Notes: generated by a model from the letters alone, not told the origin. 64,000 nucleotides of DNA from Polynucleobacter sp. es-MAR-4 (GCF_018882055.1 NZ_JACVPF010000001.1:744001-808000), one strand, 5' to 3'. Shown: positions 40,292 to 49,094, numbered from the stretch's first letter. Program-made: numbers and translations.

Positions 40292-40650
40292 GGGGTCGAC
40301 ATGGTTTCGACGTGGATTACAAAGCATCAAGGGCATACCGAGGACCCGTTATCTCGTAAATCAATGGGAATGTAATAACTGCAAACGACGAACGTTTCGC
40401 ACTAGCCGCTTAATTGCGGTTGCCCCTGAACTGATTCTCTCTTGGGTCAGCTAGCGCAAGCTAGATCAGGGTCATTTACAAGAGATAAGATCATTTCATG
40501 TCACGGGGAATGGTTCGAAAACTTAGTGAATCGCCAGCGTGGAACATGTCAGTCTGTGACTAGCTAGCTAAATTAAATGATATGACTAAGTATGTAGAAC
40601 TTGTTGTAGAGGATTTGCGGACGCGGGTTCGATTCCCGCCGACTCCACCA
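40292..40650 (+). ncRNA. ssrA: tmRNA (one-piece), tag ANDERFALAA
   Basis: Transfer-messenger RNA that rescues stalled ribosomes with SmpB. The 5' GGGGTCG pairs over 7 bp (one G-U) with CGACTCC just before the encoded 3' CCA. The T arm is GCGGGTTCGATTCCCGC. The tag frame begins GCAAACGACGAA at 40381 and ends with TAA at 40413, giving ANDERFALAA, the Burkholderiales type. Length is 359 nt. It is one-piece, unlike the permuted two-piece form known in some betaproteobacteria. The 3' end, a common integration target, is intact and no integrase gene follows. A terminator lies 31 bases downstream. Confidence 0.97.
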
Positions 40651-40680
40651 TTTTGAAGTAAATTGATTTACTCAACAGTC

Positions 40681-40708
40681 AAACGCCACCTACGAAGGTG
40701 GCGTTTTT
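40681..40708 (+). terminator. Terminator after ssrA
   Basis: AAACGCCACCT, loop ACGA, AGGTGGCGTTT: a perfect 11-bp stem followed by T residues. It also lies just past the convergent IlvD-family gene. Confidence 0.92.
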
Positions 40709-40742
40709 CTTTGATTCTATTTTTTACTTCACGTTAACTTCA

Positions 40743-42494
40743 TCAACGCTTTGGTGTTTTGCCAACTATCTTCACCGCCCTCAAGAAATCAAAGTCTACG
40801 CCTTTGTCAGCCTGCGTGACTGTATCCAAGAATAGCTTTAGATAGCCGCGCTCTGCAGTCGGCTCGACAACTGGATTTTCTTTTGCACGTGTAACCAGCT
40901 CTTCATTAGAGATCAGCAAACTAATCTCACGATTCTTCACGCTCAAACGAATGCGGTCCCCACTCTTGACATACGCTAGTGGCCCGCCAACTGCAGCTTC
41001 TGGAGTCACATGCAAGACGATGGTTCCAAATGCTGTGCCACTCATACGACCATCAGAAATTCGCACAATGTCTTTTACGCCAGCGCGTGCAAGCTTCATC
41101 GGTATCGGAATATATCCCGCTTCGGGCATGCCGGGAGCTCCCTTAGGGCCAATATTTTTAAGCACCAAGATATCATCTGCAGTGACATCCAGGTCAGGAC
41201 TATCAATACGATTTGCGAGGTCCTCGCTATTTTCAAAGACCACAGCTCGGCCCTCATGCTCCATGAGTTTTTCATTGGCAGCAGATTGCTTAATGATGGC
41301 ACCACCAGGAGCTAGGTTGCCGTGTAAGACAGCAATACTACCGCGTGGATAAATTGGATTATCGAACCGACGAACCACGTCTTGCTTAAAGCTGGGTGGT
41401 GCTGCATCGATTTCTTCACCCAAGGTGCGGCCTGTTACCGTCATTGCATTGAGCTTCAGTAATGGCTTTAACTCGCGTAGCAGTGTTGTCATGCCACCAG
41501 CATCATGGAAATTTTCCATGTAGTGATCACCCGAAGGTTTTAAATCCACTAGCACAGGAGTCTCATCTCCCATCTTATCGAGCGCATCTAAATCAATCTC
41601 CAGCCCCATCCGACCAGCAATTGCAGCTAAGTGAACGATGCCGTTGGTCGACCCGCCAATTGCCAACAACACACGCATCGCATTTTCAAAAGCATCTGCA
41701 GTGAGCACCTTGTCAATTGTTAGACCATCTTTTGCCATTTGCACAGCCCGCGTACCTGTCTCTTCAGCAACCCGAATACGGTCAGCAGTGACTGCTGGGG
41801 GAGTAGCGCCACCTGGCACAGTCATCCCCAATGCTTCAGAAATGCAGGCCATAGTGCTGGCAGTGCCCATCACAGAGCAGGTACCTACACTCGCTACCAA
41901 TTGGTCGTTGACCTCATCTTTTTCAGCCTCATCAATTTCACCGGCACGGAATTTACCCCAGTAGCGGCGACAGTCTGTACAGGCGCCCACACGCTCACTA
42001 CGATGAGACCCCGTCAACATTGAACCGGTAATCAACTGAATAGCCGGCAAGCCTGCAGAGGCCGCGCCCATCATTTGCGCCGGTACCGTTTTATCGCATC
42101 CACCAATCATGACTACTGCATCCATCGGTTGAGCACGCAACATTTCTTCGGTATCCATCGACATCAGATTACGCAAATACATACTAGTTGGGGCAGCAAA
42201 ACTTTCATGGATGGAGATCGTTGGAAAATCCATCGGTAAACCACCAGCCAACATCACGCCCCGTTTGACCGCCTCAATCAATTGCGGCATATTGCCGTGA
42301 CATGGATTGTAGGAGCTTCCCGTATTAATGATGCCAATGACAGGGCGATCTAAAGCGCTGTTAGTGTAGCCAGCGCCCTTAATAAATGCCTTACGCAAAA
42401 ATAGTGAAAAGCCTTTGTCACCATAGCTAGTTAAGCCTTTTCGCAACCCACTTTCAGGAGCTTGATTTTTGTCTTTATTGTTGTTGCTTGTCAT
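40743..42494 (-). CDS. IlvD/Edd family dehydratase (sugar-acid or dihydroxy-acid)
   Basis: Iron-sulfur dehydratase of 583 residues. Cluster cysteines are visible in YNPCHGN, GGCDKT and GACTDCRRYWGKFRAGEID. The family includes dihydroxy-acid dehydratase (IlvD), phosphogluconate dehydratase and pentonate dehydratases. The CTDCRRYW and FRAGEID block, and the start LRKGLTSYGDKGFSLFLRKAF, resemble the arabinonate/xylonate-type group more than classic IlvD, but I cannot fix the substrate. A TTG at 42536 would add 14 residues with no ribosome site; the ATG at 42494 was chosen. It is divergent from the VOC gene and no other ilv gene is near. Confidence 0.82.
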   Translation of the reverse strand: MTSNNNKDKNQAPESGLRKGLTSYGDKGFSLFLRKAFIKGAGYTNSALDRPVIGIINTGSSYNPCHGNMPQLIEAVKRGVMLAGGLPMDFPTISIHESFAAPTSMYLRNLMSMDTEEMLRAQPMDAVVMIGGCDKTVPAQMMGAASAGLPAIQLITGSMLTGSHRSERVGACTDCRRYWGKFRAGEIDEAEKDEVNDQLVASVGTCSVMGTASTMACISEALGMTVPGGATPPAVTADRIRVAEETGTRAVQMAKDGLTIDKVLTADAFENAMRVLLAIGGSTNGIVHLAAIAGRMGLEIDLDALDKMGDETPVLVDLKPSGDHYMENFHDAGGMTTLLRELKPLLKLNAMTVTGRTLGEEIDAAPPSFKQDVVRRFDNPIYPRGSIAVLHGNLAPGGAIIKQSAANEKLMEHEGRAVVFENSEDLANRIDSPDLDVTADDILVLKNIGPKGAPGMPEAGYIPIPMKLARAGVKDIVRISDGRMSGTAFGTIVLHVTPEAAVGGPLAYVKSGDRIRLSVKNREISLLISNEELVTRAKENPVVEPTAERGYLKLFLDTVTQADKGVDFDFLRAVKIVGKTPKR

Positions 42495-42607
42495 AGGTGA
42501 ATGTCTCTTATTTAGCGCAATATTTTTATATCGCAAATATACTAAACTTTGCCTTAATTGATCTTTTAAGCATTAAAACTAACGCCAAAACAAATACAAG
42601 GGTATCC

Positions 42608-43030
42608 ATGTCTAACATTCAACCATTCCATCTTGCCTTTCCAGTAGATAACTTAGAGGCAGCTCGCAACTTTTACGGCAGCACCTTGGGTTGCGCAGAG
42701 GGTCGTAGCTCCGATGAATGGATTGACTTTGACTTCTTTGGACACCAATTGGTTGCCCACCTAGCACCTGAAGAATGCGGCCATGCAGCCTCAAATGAGG
42801 TTGACGGGCATCAAGTTCCTGTAAAACATTTTGGGGTTGTTTTAACAATGCCAGATTGGCATGCATTGGCTGAAAAATTAAGCCGCAGTGGAATTAAATT
42901 CATCATCGAACCCCAAATTCGTTTTAAGGGGAAAGTGGGTGAGCAAGCTACGATGTTCTTTCTTGATCCTGCTGGCAATGCTTTGGAATTCAAAGCATTC
43001 GAAGATCCAAGTCAGCTATTCGCCAAATAA
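42608..43030 (+). CDS. VOC-superfamily (glyoxalase/dioxygenase-like) protein
   Basis: A 140-residue single-gene metalloprotein of the vicinal oxygen chelate fold. Metal ligands are likely His in PFHLAFPV (residue 7), His in VKHFGVVL and Glu in GNALEFKAF near the C-terminus. The family includes glyoxalases, dioxygenases and resistance proteins; this type is annotated only as VOC or putative dioxygenase. The frame extends upstream to 42497, but AAGGG sits a few bases before the ATG at 42608 and the homologous fold starts there. Confidence 0.82.
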   Translation: MSNIQPFHLAFPVDNLEAARNFYGSTLGCAEGRSSDEWIDFDFFGHQLVAHLAPEECGHAASNEVDGHQVPVKHFGVVLTMPDWHALAEKLSRSGIKFIIEPQIRFKGKVGEQATMFFLDPAGNALEFKAFEDPSQLFAK

Positions 43031-43050
43031 CTGCTGATTTTTCACTCCAC

Positions 43051-44241
43051 TTACTTGATGCCTAATCGCCAGAGCGAAGTGACTTCAGCCGCTCTTGCGA
43101 AATAAAGTAAATCAGAATCATCGAACGCTTTTGGATGTTTTGGTTTTGTATCAATGCGGCCCAGAACAAGCAAGCCCGCATCCTCTATCCAAGAGAGCAG
43201 CTCTTGGCGAGTTCTCAGATCAAGATGCTCCGCCAAATCAGACAGAATTAACCAGCCCTCGCCCTGAGGCAACAAATGATTCTTTAGTTCAGCCAAAAAA
43301 CCTTTGAGCATCTGACTGTCAGGGTCATACACCGCATGCTCCAGACTGGAGCTAGGTCTTGCGGGCACCCATGGCGGGTTACAGACAATTAATGATGCCT
43401 TTCCCGATGGGAATAAATTGGCTTTGACAAGCTCGATTTGAGAACCTAAACCTAAAAGGGCAATATTCTCTTTGGCGCACTTGATTGCTCGATCATCTTG
43501 ATCGGTTGCGACAATTTTTTGCACATCGCGCATTGCCAAAATAATAGAGAGCACGCCAGTACCAACACCAATATCAAAAGCAGTTGATTCAACATCCAAA
43601 GACTTGGGCAATGGGGCATTGCAGACTAGCTCAATATATTCACCGCGAACGGGGGAAAAGACACCGTAATGAGGGTGCACATAGACCGGCTCCCCGTTTT
43701 CATCAGCCAAAATCGGCAATCCATTCTTACGCCACTCATGAGCACTCACCACACCTAAGAGTTCGCGCAAGGAAACAACATAAGGATGAGTGACAGCTCC
43801 ATATGCCTCCATGCATGCTTGCGATAGATCCGGCGCACGGCGCAATGGAATGGTGTGATCAGCATTACATGGAATTAACAACATCCCCAGCGTTCTCGCT
43901 CTCTGCGACTGAATGAGGCGATGCTGATTGAAAATATCTTTAGCTGTTTTCTGAGTGAGGATCTCTTCAGATTTACCAACTCTTTTGCTAGATCTTTTAG
44001 ATTTTTTTGAAGGTTTATCAATACGCCGAATCAATGCCTGCAAAAGCTGACGAGCGTTTTGGAAGTCGCCCTTCCATAAAATTGCCGTTCCTTCGCATGC
44101 CAAACGATAAGCATCATCCGCTGTTAAGGTGTCATCAGCGGTCACTACTTTTTTATGTGGCGCTATGCCATTTTCGGAATGCCAAACTGCCGAACAAGGC
44201 TGACCGTCCTCTTCCCAGCGAATAGAAACGTCTTGGATCAT
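43051..44241 (-). CDS. SAM-dependent methyltransferase with NPPW motif
   Basis: A 396-residue class I methyltransferase of the MTS (methyltransferase small) type. SAM motif I is FDIGVGTGVLSIILAMR (about residue 222) and the catalytic tetrapeptide is NPPW (about 292), as in PrmC/RsmC/RlmG-like enzymes that methylate glutamine or exocyclic amino groups of guanine or adenine. The N-terminal 130 residues do not resemble those families clearly and include a Lys/Ser/Arg-rich stretch (SKKSKRSSKR, about 78-88) that may bind RNA. It lies 3 bases after the AhpD-like gene and probably shares its mRNA. Substrate unknown. Confidence 0.78.
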   Translation of the reverse strand: MIQDVSIRWEEDGQPCSAVWHSENGIAPHKKVVTADDTLTADDAYRLACEGTAILWKGDFQNARQLLQALIRRIDKPSKKSKRSSKRVGKSEEILTQKTAKDIFNQHRLIQSQRARTLGMLLIPCNADHTIPLRRAPDLSQACMEAYGAVTHPYVVSLRELLGVVSAHEWRKNGLPILADENGEPVYVHPHYGVFSPVRGEYIELVCNAPLPKSLDVESTAFDIGVGTGVLSIILAMRDVQKIVATDQDDRAIKCAKENIALLGLGSQIELVKANLFPSGKASLIVCNPPWVPARPSSSLEHAVYDPDSQMLKGFLAELKNHLLPQGEGWLILSDLAEHLDLRTRQELLSWIEDAGLLVLGRIDTKPKHPKAFDDSDLLYFARAAEVTSLWRLGIK

Positions 44242-44244
44242 GAA

Positions 44245-44796
44245 TTACTCAGGAGGATGCTCCTCTGGATTGACATCCAAGGCAATTAAAAAACGGGAAA
44301 CCATGTTGTAAGCCGCAACCACAGTGACAAGCTCAACAGTATTGGTATTGCCAAGAGCTGTCTGCAAGCGTTTCATCAAAGCGCTATCGACCTGAATATT
44401 GCGTGTCATCTGAAACGTCAATTCCGCCGCATCATTTTCAACGGCAGAGAATAGACCCCTTGGAAAACTCGCTTGACCAATTAAGCGTAGTGCCTGGACC
44501 TGCTCTTCGGTGCCACCTGCCTTGATAAAAGGAGGGGCATGATGAAAGAATTCATATTCAGCACCATTAAGAACGGCTACCCCACACATTGCAAGTTCGC
44601 GTAGCTTTGGATCCAATGAAAGATTATTGCGGATCTCACCCACAAAATGGTTCCAACCCTCAGCAATCGGGGTGCTATGCAGTAGCATGCGGTCTAAATT
44701 GATGAACTGGCCGCCTCGGCGCTGGCGAATTGCAGCCACAAGATCAGCCGGCTCTGCTAAATCCATAGGCTGGTAAGGAATTAAACGTTCAGACAT
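44245..44796 (-). CDS. Carboxymuconolactone decarboxylase-family protein
   Basis: A 183-residue all-helical protein of the CMD/AhpD superfamily. The core reads LRELAMCGVAVLNGAEYEFFHHAPPF (about residues 66-91). The redox CxxC of AhpD is absent; only one cysteine and an EYEFFHH segment remain, so it is more like the gamma-carboxymuconolactone decarboxylase side of the family or a cofactor-free relative. It lies just upstream of the NPPW methyltransferase in the same direction. Function unknown. Confidence 0.78.
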   Translation of the reverse strand: MSERLIPYQPMDLAEPADLVAAIRQRRGGQFINLDRMLLHSTPIAEGWNHFVGEIRNNLSLDPKLRELAMCGVAVLNGAEYEFFHHAPPFIKAGGTEEQVQALRLIGQASFPRGLFSAVENDAAELTFQMTRNIQVDSALMKRLQTALGNTNTVELVTVVAAYNMVSRFLIALDVNPEEHPPE

Positions 44797-44903
44797 GGGC
44801 GCTTTAAAAGGTATTTTTATAAAGTTGGGTAGGCAAAGAGCTTAGATTATCACTCTAATGCTTTCTTATTCGATAATGCGTATATCGCCACAAAAGATTA
44901 GCC

Positions 44904-45680
44904 ATGAAACCCATTCTGAACATAGCCGCCTACCTATTTGTCAGCCTAGACAAGCTAATTGAGTTGCGCGCCAAAATTCTAGAAGAATGCAACAGTCGAC
45001 ATCTCAAGGGAACGATCTTGTTGACTGGAGAAGGCATTAATATGTTCTTGGCTGGCGATGAGCCTGAGCTGCGCGGCTTCCTAGATTGGCTCCGATTAGA
45101 TCCCCGCTTTCAATCACTCGAATCTAAAGATAGTTGGTCTGATTCACAGCCATTTAAAAAAATGCTGGTCAAAATAAAGAATGAGATTATTCGGATGAAT
45201 CACCCCGCGATTCGCCCAGAAGAGGGTCGCGCAAAATTCATTACCCCCAGGAAATTGCAGGAGTGGCTTGACCGTGGAACTGATGACCTGGGACGCCCCG
45301 TGGTCATGGTGGATACCCGCAATGCCTTTGAAGTGGACTATGGCACCTTCGAAAATGCCTTACATTTCAATATCAATAAATTCACTGAGTTTCCAGATGC
45401 TATTTCAGCCCACAAAGAACAACTGATAGATAAAACCTTAGTCAGTTTTTGTACCGGTGGCATTCGCTGTGAGAAGTCTGGTCTCTATATGCGAGAAATA
45501 GGAATGGAGCACAGCTACCAGCTAGAAGGGGGAATCCTGAAGTACTTCGAGGAAGTTGGATCCGCCCACTACACCGGCAGCTGTTTTGTCTTTGATGAGC
45601 GCGAGGCACTGGAGCCCAGCTTAGATGAAATCCCCGTGGAAAACTCCATCCGAAAAAAGCAGAAGGAGCTCAAAACTTAA
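44904..45680 (+). CDS. trhO: tRNA uridine-34 hydroxylase, rhodanese type
   Basis: Oxygen-dependent hydroxylation of U34 in tRNA (YceA/TrhO, earlier UPF0176). It has 258 residues: an N-terminal UPF0176 domain (LKGTILLTGEGINMFLAG) and a rhodanese domain from about 115, with the catalytic cysteine in VSFCTGGIRCEKSGLYM (about residue 182). The family's C-terminal Cys-rich zinc tail seems shortened here; only one cysteine (GSCFVFD) is visible after the rhodanese domain. It is a monocistronic gene divergent from the CMD gene. Confidence 0.88.
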   Translation: MKPILNIAAYLFVSLDKLIELRAKILEECNSRHLKGTILLTGEGINMFLAGDEPELRGFLDWLRLDPRFQSLESKDSWSDSQPFKKMLVKIKNEIIRMNHPAIRPEEGRAKFITPRKLQEWLDRGTDDLGRPVVMVDTRNAFEVDYGTFENALHFNINKFTEFPDAISAHKEQLIDKTLVSFCTGGIRCEKSGLYMREIGMEHSYQLEGGILKYFEEVGSAHYTGSCFVFDEREALEPSLDEIPVENSIRKKQKELKT

Positions 45681-45690
45681 GTCACTTCTT

Positions 45691-45993
45691 TTAATCTGAC
45701 TTGCCCACCAAGGTCATATGCTCAACAAATGGGGGTTTTGCGAAGAATGGCCCAACAATAGCGCGCCAATCAGCAAAAGCTTCAGACCCCCGAAAATCGA
45801 CCGTATGATTTTCTAAGCTATCCCAGTAGATCAATAACAAGTAGCGAGCTGGACTCTCGATGCTGTGGTTAACCTTAAAACCTCGGAACCCCTTAGCTTT
45901 AGCAATCACTGTATTCACCCCGCGCACAATAGCTTCCTCAAACTCAGCAGACTTGCTAGGGTCAATTTCTATATCGCAGTGCTCCAAAATCAT
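45691..45993 (-). CDS. Antibiotic biosynthesis monooxygenase (ABM) domain protein
   Basis: A 100-residue dimeric alpha/beta-barrel protein of the ABM superfamily: ILEHCDIEIDPSKSAEFEEAI and YLLLIYWDSLENHTVDFRGSEAFADWRAIVGPFF. Such proteins can be cofactor-free monooxygenases, heme-degrading enzymes or have unknown roles. The frame could begin 15 residues earlier, but AAAGGAAA stands 6-8 bases before the ATG at 45993. It is convergent with trhO at 11 bases and divergent from the 2-hydroxyacid dehydrogenase operon. Confidence 0.78.
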   Translation of the reverse strand: MILEHCDIEIDPSKSAEFEEAIVRGVNTVIAKAKGFRGFKVNHSIESPARYLLLIYWDSLENHTVDFRGSEAFADWRAIVGPFFAKPPFVEHMTLVGKSD

Positions 45994-46067
45994 GGTATTT
46001 CCTTTATCTAAATTCTTAGGGATCGATAGTAAACTCAAGCAGAATAATAAATAACAATTTTAGAGAC

Positions 46068-47051
46068 ATGGCCAATTTAGCTAGCGTTGTCATTCTTGGT
46101 GACTATGAACAAGCCCTCCGTCGCTTTTCCAATTGGGACAGAGTGGATCAAGGATGTCATATCACCACTTATCACGAGCCCCTTCTTGGAGAGGCTTTAT
46201 ATGAGGCAGTAAAAGACGCTGATGTAGTTGTGATTGTGAGGGACCGCACCCCTTTTAACGAAGCTCTCATCGCACGCCTCCCAAAGCTCAAGCTATTGAT
46301 GTTTACTGGCAAGCGCAATGGCACCCTAGATGCCGCAGCTCTGAAATCGAGAAATATTCCAATTGCCTGTACACCAGGAGGCCCCTCTAAAGAAACCACC
46401 ACTGAGTTAACTTGGGCCCTGATTTTGGGTGCTTCAAAACAATTACTTCGTCAAAACAAATTAGTAAGCTCTGCTAGCTGGCGTGACGAACTCTCCGTAT
46501 TGCCCATACTTGCTGGTGAGCGGCTTGGAATCATTGGCTTGGGATCGATTGGCAGCTCCGTTGCCCGCGTGGGCAAAGCCTTTGGAATGGAATTGGTCAC
46601 TTGGAGCCCTAATATGACAGCGGAGCGTGCCGCCGTAGAGCACGCAAAATCAGTCAGCCTCGAAGAGCTACTGAAAACATCCAAGGTTGTCAGTCTCCAC
46701 CTTGTAGCTGGAGCCAATACCAAGGGCTTGATTGGCGCAGCAGAGTTAGCCATGATGCGGCCTGATGCGCTTCTGGTGAATACCTCTCGCTCCGCACTGA
46801 TCAATATGCAGGCTTTGCAAGATGCTCTTGCTGCTGGGAGACCAGGTCAGGCTGCAATTGACGTCTTCGATACTGAGCCGCTTCCTGCAGACGACGCCTT
46901 GAGAAACACACCCAATTTACTGACCACACCCCATTTGGGATTTGTTGCTGAACCTGTTTTTGCAGAGTTTTCAAAAGGGATTGTCGACACCTTAGAGGCA
47001 TGGCTAGAACTACGTCCTTTGCCACACCCATTTGAACCTGAGTCGATTTGA
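46068..47051 (+). CDS. D-2-hydroxyacid dehydrogenase family protein
   Basis: NAD(P)-dependent reductase or dehydrogenase for 2-hydroxy/2-keto acids, 327 residues. The NAD-binding glycine motif is GERLGIIGLGSIGSSVARVG (about residue 147). The catalytic arginine is in VNTSRSALIN, glutamate in DVFDTEPLP and histidine in TTPHLGFV (about 290). It is first in an operon of four overlapping genes. The stop overlaps a TTG start for the next gene. Together with a Bug receptor at the operon end this points to an organic acid substrate. Confidence 0.9.
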   Translation: MANLASVVILGDYEQALRRFSNWDRVDQGCHITTYHEPLLGEALYEAVKDADVVVIVRDRTPFNEALIARLPKLKLLMFTGKRNGTLDAAALKSRNIPIACTPGGPSKETTTELTWALILGASKQLLRQNKLVSSASWRDELSVLPILAGERLGIIGLGSIGSSVARVGKAFGMELVTWSPNMTAERAAVEHAKSVSLEELLKTSKVVSLHLVAGANTKGLIGAAELAMMRPDALLVNTSRSALINMQALQDALAAGRPGQAAIDVFDTEPLPADDALRNTPNLLTTPHLGFVAEPVFAEFSKGIVDTLEAWLELRPLPHPFEPESI

Positions 47052-47587
47052 AGACACTCACCCCCAAACAACTCTTCATTGGTTTTAGCAAAATCGGCAT
47101 GTCCGGCTTTGGTGGAGTGCTGCCTTGGGCAAGGCGCACTATTGTTGAGCGGGAAAAATGGTTGAGCTCGGAAGAATTCAATGCCATGCTCGGCATCTGT
47201 CAAATTGTTCCCGGACCCAATATTGTGAATCTCGCTGTCTGCGTTGGCTCGCGATTTGCAGGTGTTCGTGGCGCACTTGCTGCAACCCTAGGGCTGATGC
47301 TCGGCCCTATCGCGATAGTGATTCTTCTTGGTATCTTATACGAGCACTATAGCTATATGCCGATTGTTCAGGGCATGCTCCGTGGCGTTTCAGCTGTTGG
47401 CGTGGGGCTAATTGCGAGCACTGGCTTCAAGATGATGCGCAGTGAATTCAGCTATCCGCCAATGCTTATTGTGGTGGTCTTTACTGTTTTAGCAGCAAGC
47501 TATTTTCATTTGGGCCTGGGATGGGTAGTACTGATGGCTTCGCCTGTAGCGCTCTATTTGGCCTGGAAGAAAGCAGATAAGTTATGA
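47048..47587 (+). CDS. Short-chain ChrA-family transporter, first half
   Basis: A 179-residue membrane protein equal to one half of a full-length ChrA chromate transporter. The family signature is present: GMSGFGGVLPWARR near residue 20 and CQIVPGPNIVNLAV near 55. It begins with a TTG that overlaps the preceding stop codon (TTGA); no internal ATG keeps the first helix, so TTG is the best start. The second half follows with a 4-base overlap. Paired short ChrA proteins act as heterodimers in known cases. Chromate efflux is the family function, but the organic-acid context leaves the substrate open. Confidence 0.85.
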   Translation: MKTLTPKQLFIGFSKIGMSGFGGVLPWARRTIVEREKWLSSEEFNAMLGICQIVPGPNIVNLAVCVGSRFAGVRGALAATLGLMLGPIAIVILLGILYEHYSYMPIVQGMLRGVSAVGVGLIASTGFKMMRSEFSYPPMLIVVVFTVLAASYFHLGLGWVVLMASPVALYLAWKKADKL

Positions 47588-48105
47588 GCTTGCTACTAAG
47601 CCTCTTTCTAAAGCTATCCGCATTCTCGTTGGTGGCATTTGGCGGTATCAATGCCTTGCTACCTGAACTATTTAAGCTCTCAGTAACTCAAGAGCAGTGG
47701 CTGAATTCACAAACATTTTCAGATTACTTTGCCATTGCACAAGCCGCGCCCGGCCCCAACTTAATGACAGTGACCCTCATTGGATGGCATGTTAGCGGCG
47801 TCATCGGCGCAGTCGTTGCCACATTCGCAATTGCCTGGCCCTCTTCAATCATGATTTTCTTTTTACAACGCTACATTAGGGGCATGCAAAACCCACAAAA
47901 GCAAAAAGCAATTCAATATGCTGCGGGTGCACTAGCAGTAGGTCTAGTGCTAGCATCTGCCTGGCAAATTGCTTTGCAAATTAACCAAGGATATGCTGCA
48001 TACCTCCTAACAATTGCCACGATTGTGATTGCGGTATTCACCCGCTGGCATCCTTTATATTTAATCATCTTAGGCGCAGCACTCGGAGTCATGGGGATCA
48101 TATGA
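47584..48105 (+). CDS. Short-chain ChrA-family transporter, second half
   Basis: The second 173-residue ChrA domain, with FGGINALLPELFKL near residue 20 and AQAAPGPNLMTVTLIGWHV near 58, followed by several hydrophobic helices. It overlaps the first half by 4 bases (ATGA) and the Bug receptor gene by 4 bases, so all are translationally coupled. The two halves keep the usual opposite charge pattern seen by eye, consistent with antiparallel membrane insertion, although I could not test topology. Confidence 0.85.
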   Translation: MSLLLSLFLKLSAFSLVAFGGINALLPELFKLSVTQEQWLNSQTFSDYFAIAQAAPGPNLMTVTLIGWHVSGVIGAVVATFAIAWPSSIMIFFLQRYIRGMQNPQKQKAIQYAAGALAVGLVLASAWQIALQINQGYAAYLLTIATIVIAVFTRWHPLYLIILGAALGVMGII

Positions 48106-49079
48106 AAAAAATTGCCTTCTTAAAAATCATCACCTCTTGCGCAGTGTTGCTATGCGTTTCAGCCCCTCGAGCGCAAACCCAATACCCTAATAAGCCCATT
48201 ACCGTCGTCGTACCTTATGGCGCTGGCGGAAGTGCAGATTCTCGTAGCAGACAACTCGCCCAGAAAATGAGTGTGATTCTCAAGCAACCATTTGTAATCG
48301 ACAACAAACCGGGCGCTGGCGGCAATATAGGTACTGAGTTTGTTGCAAGGGCAGCAGCCGATGGCTACACCATCGGCATGGGAAACTTTGCGCCACTAGC
48401 GGTGAATAAAACCCTCTTTGGCACATTGCGCTATGACCCGGAAACGGATCTGAGTCCCATTATTCTGATTGAAAAGGGCCCACTCATTTTGGTGGTAAAT
48501 CCAAATTCACAATACAAGTCCATCCAAGATATTGTTGCTGCGGCTAAAGCAAAACCCGGGGTGCTGACATTCTCGTCCGGAGGAATCGGTGGGAGCCATC
48601 AGCTCTCAGCAGAGTTATTTATGCAAAATGCCGGCATTCAAATGATTCATGTGCCATACAAGAGTGGTTCTGCCGCTCTAACTGATTTAATGGCAGGCAA
48701 TGTCGATATGATGTTCGACCAGATGTACTCAGCAGTGCCGAGTATCAAAGCAGATAAATTGCGACCCATTGCCATCACAAGCAAAAAGCGGTCCCCACTC
48801 TTTCCAAATGTTCCCAGCTTTGCTGAGCTTGGTTACCCTAAAGTCGAGGTGCTCAATTGGCAAGGGTTTATTGCACCCGCAGGAACGCCTAAAGCAATTA
48901 TTGACACATTAAATAAAGCGGCCAACGAAGCACTAAAAGACCCGCAACTACGAGAGTTAATGCTGGCTCAAGGCAACGAAATTGGCGGCGGCAGTCCGGC
49001 TGATTTTGCGGCTCTCATTAAATCGGAAGCGGCAAAATGGAGTGCAGTAGTCAAGGCAGGGAACATCAAGCCTGAGTAG
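48102..49079 (+). CDS. Bug/TctC-family solute-binding protein
   Basis: Periplasmic receptor of the tripartite tricarboxylate transporter (TTT) family, 325 residues. A signal peptide (about 1-26) is followed by YPNKPITVVVPYGAGGSADSRSRQLA, the classic Bug N-terminus. These bind carboxylates such as citrate or aromatic acids. The membrane genes tctA/tctB are not here; instead it is coupled to the split ChrA pair. Orphan Bug receptors are abundant in Burkholderiales, but fusion into a ChrA operon is noteworthy. Confidence 0.9.
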   Translation: MKKIAFLKIITSCAVLLCVSAPRAQTQYPNKPITVVVPYGAGGSADSRSRQLAQKMSVILKQPFVIDNKPGAGGNIGTEFVARAAADGYTIGMGNFAPLAVNKTLFGTLRYDPETDLSPIILIEKGPLILVVNPNSQYKSIQDIVAAAKAKPGVLTFSSGGIGGSHQLSAELFMQNAGIQMIHVPYKSGSAALTDLMAGNVDMMFDQMYSAVPSIKADKLRPIAITSKKRSPLFPNVPSFAELGYPKVEVLNWQGFIAPAGTPKAIIDTLNKAANEALKDPQLRELMLAQGNEIGGGSPADFAALIKSEAAKWSAVVKAGNIKPE

Positions 49080-49094
49080 GTCTTCTAGGGAGAC

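Noticed and set aside
40292..40742. Genomic island inserted at ssrA
   Set aside because: The tmRNA 3' end is followed by its own terminator and a normal chromosomal gene; no integrase or direct repeat was seen.
46801..47203. Overlapping minus-strand frames of 118 and 131 codons
   Set aside because: Antisense to the 2-hydroxyacid dehydrogenase and ChrA genes, whose motifs are intact.
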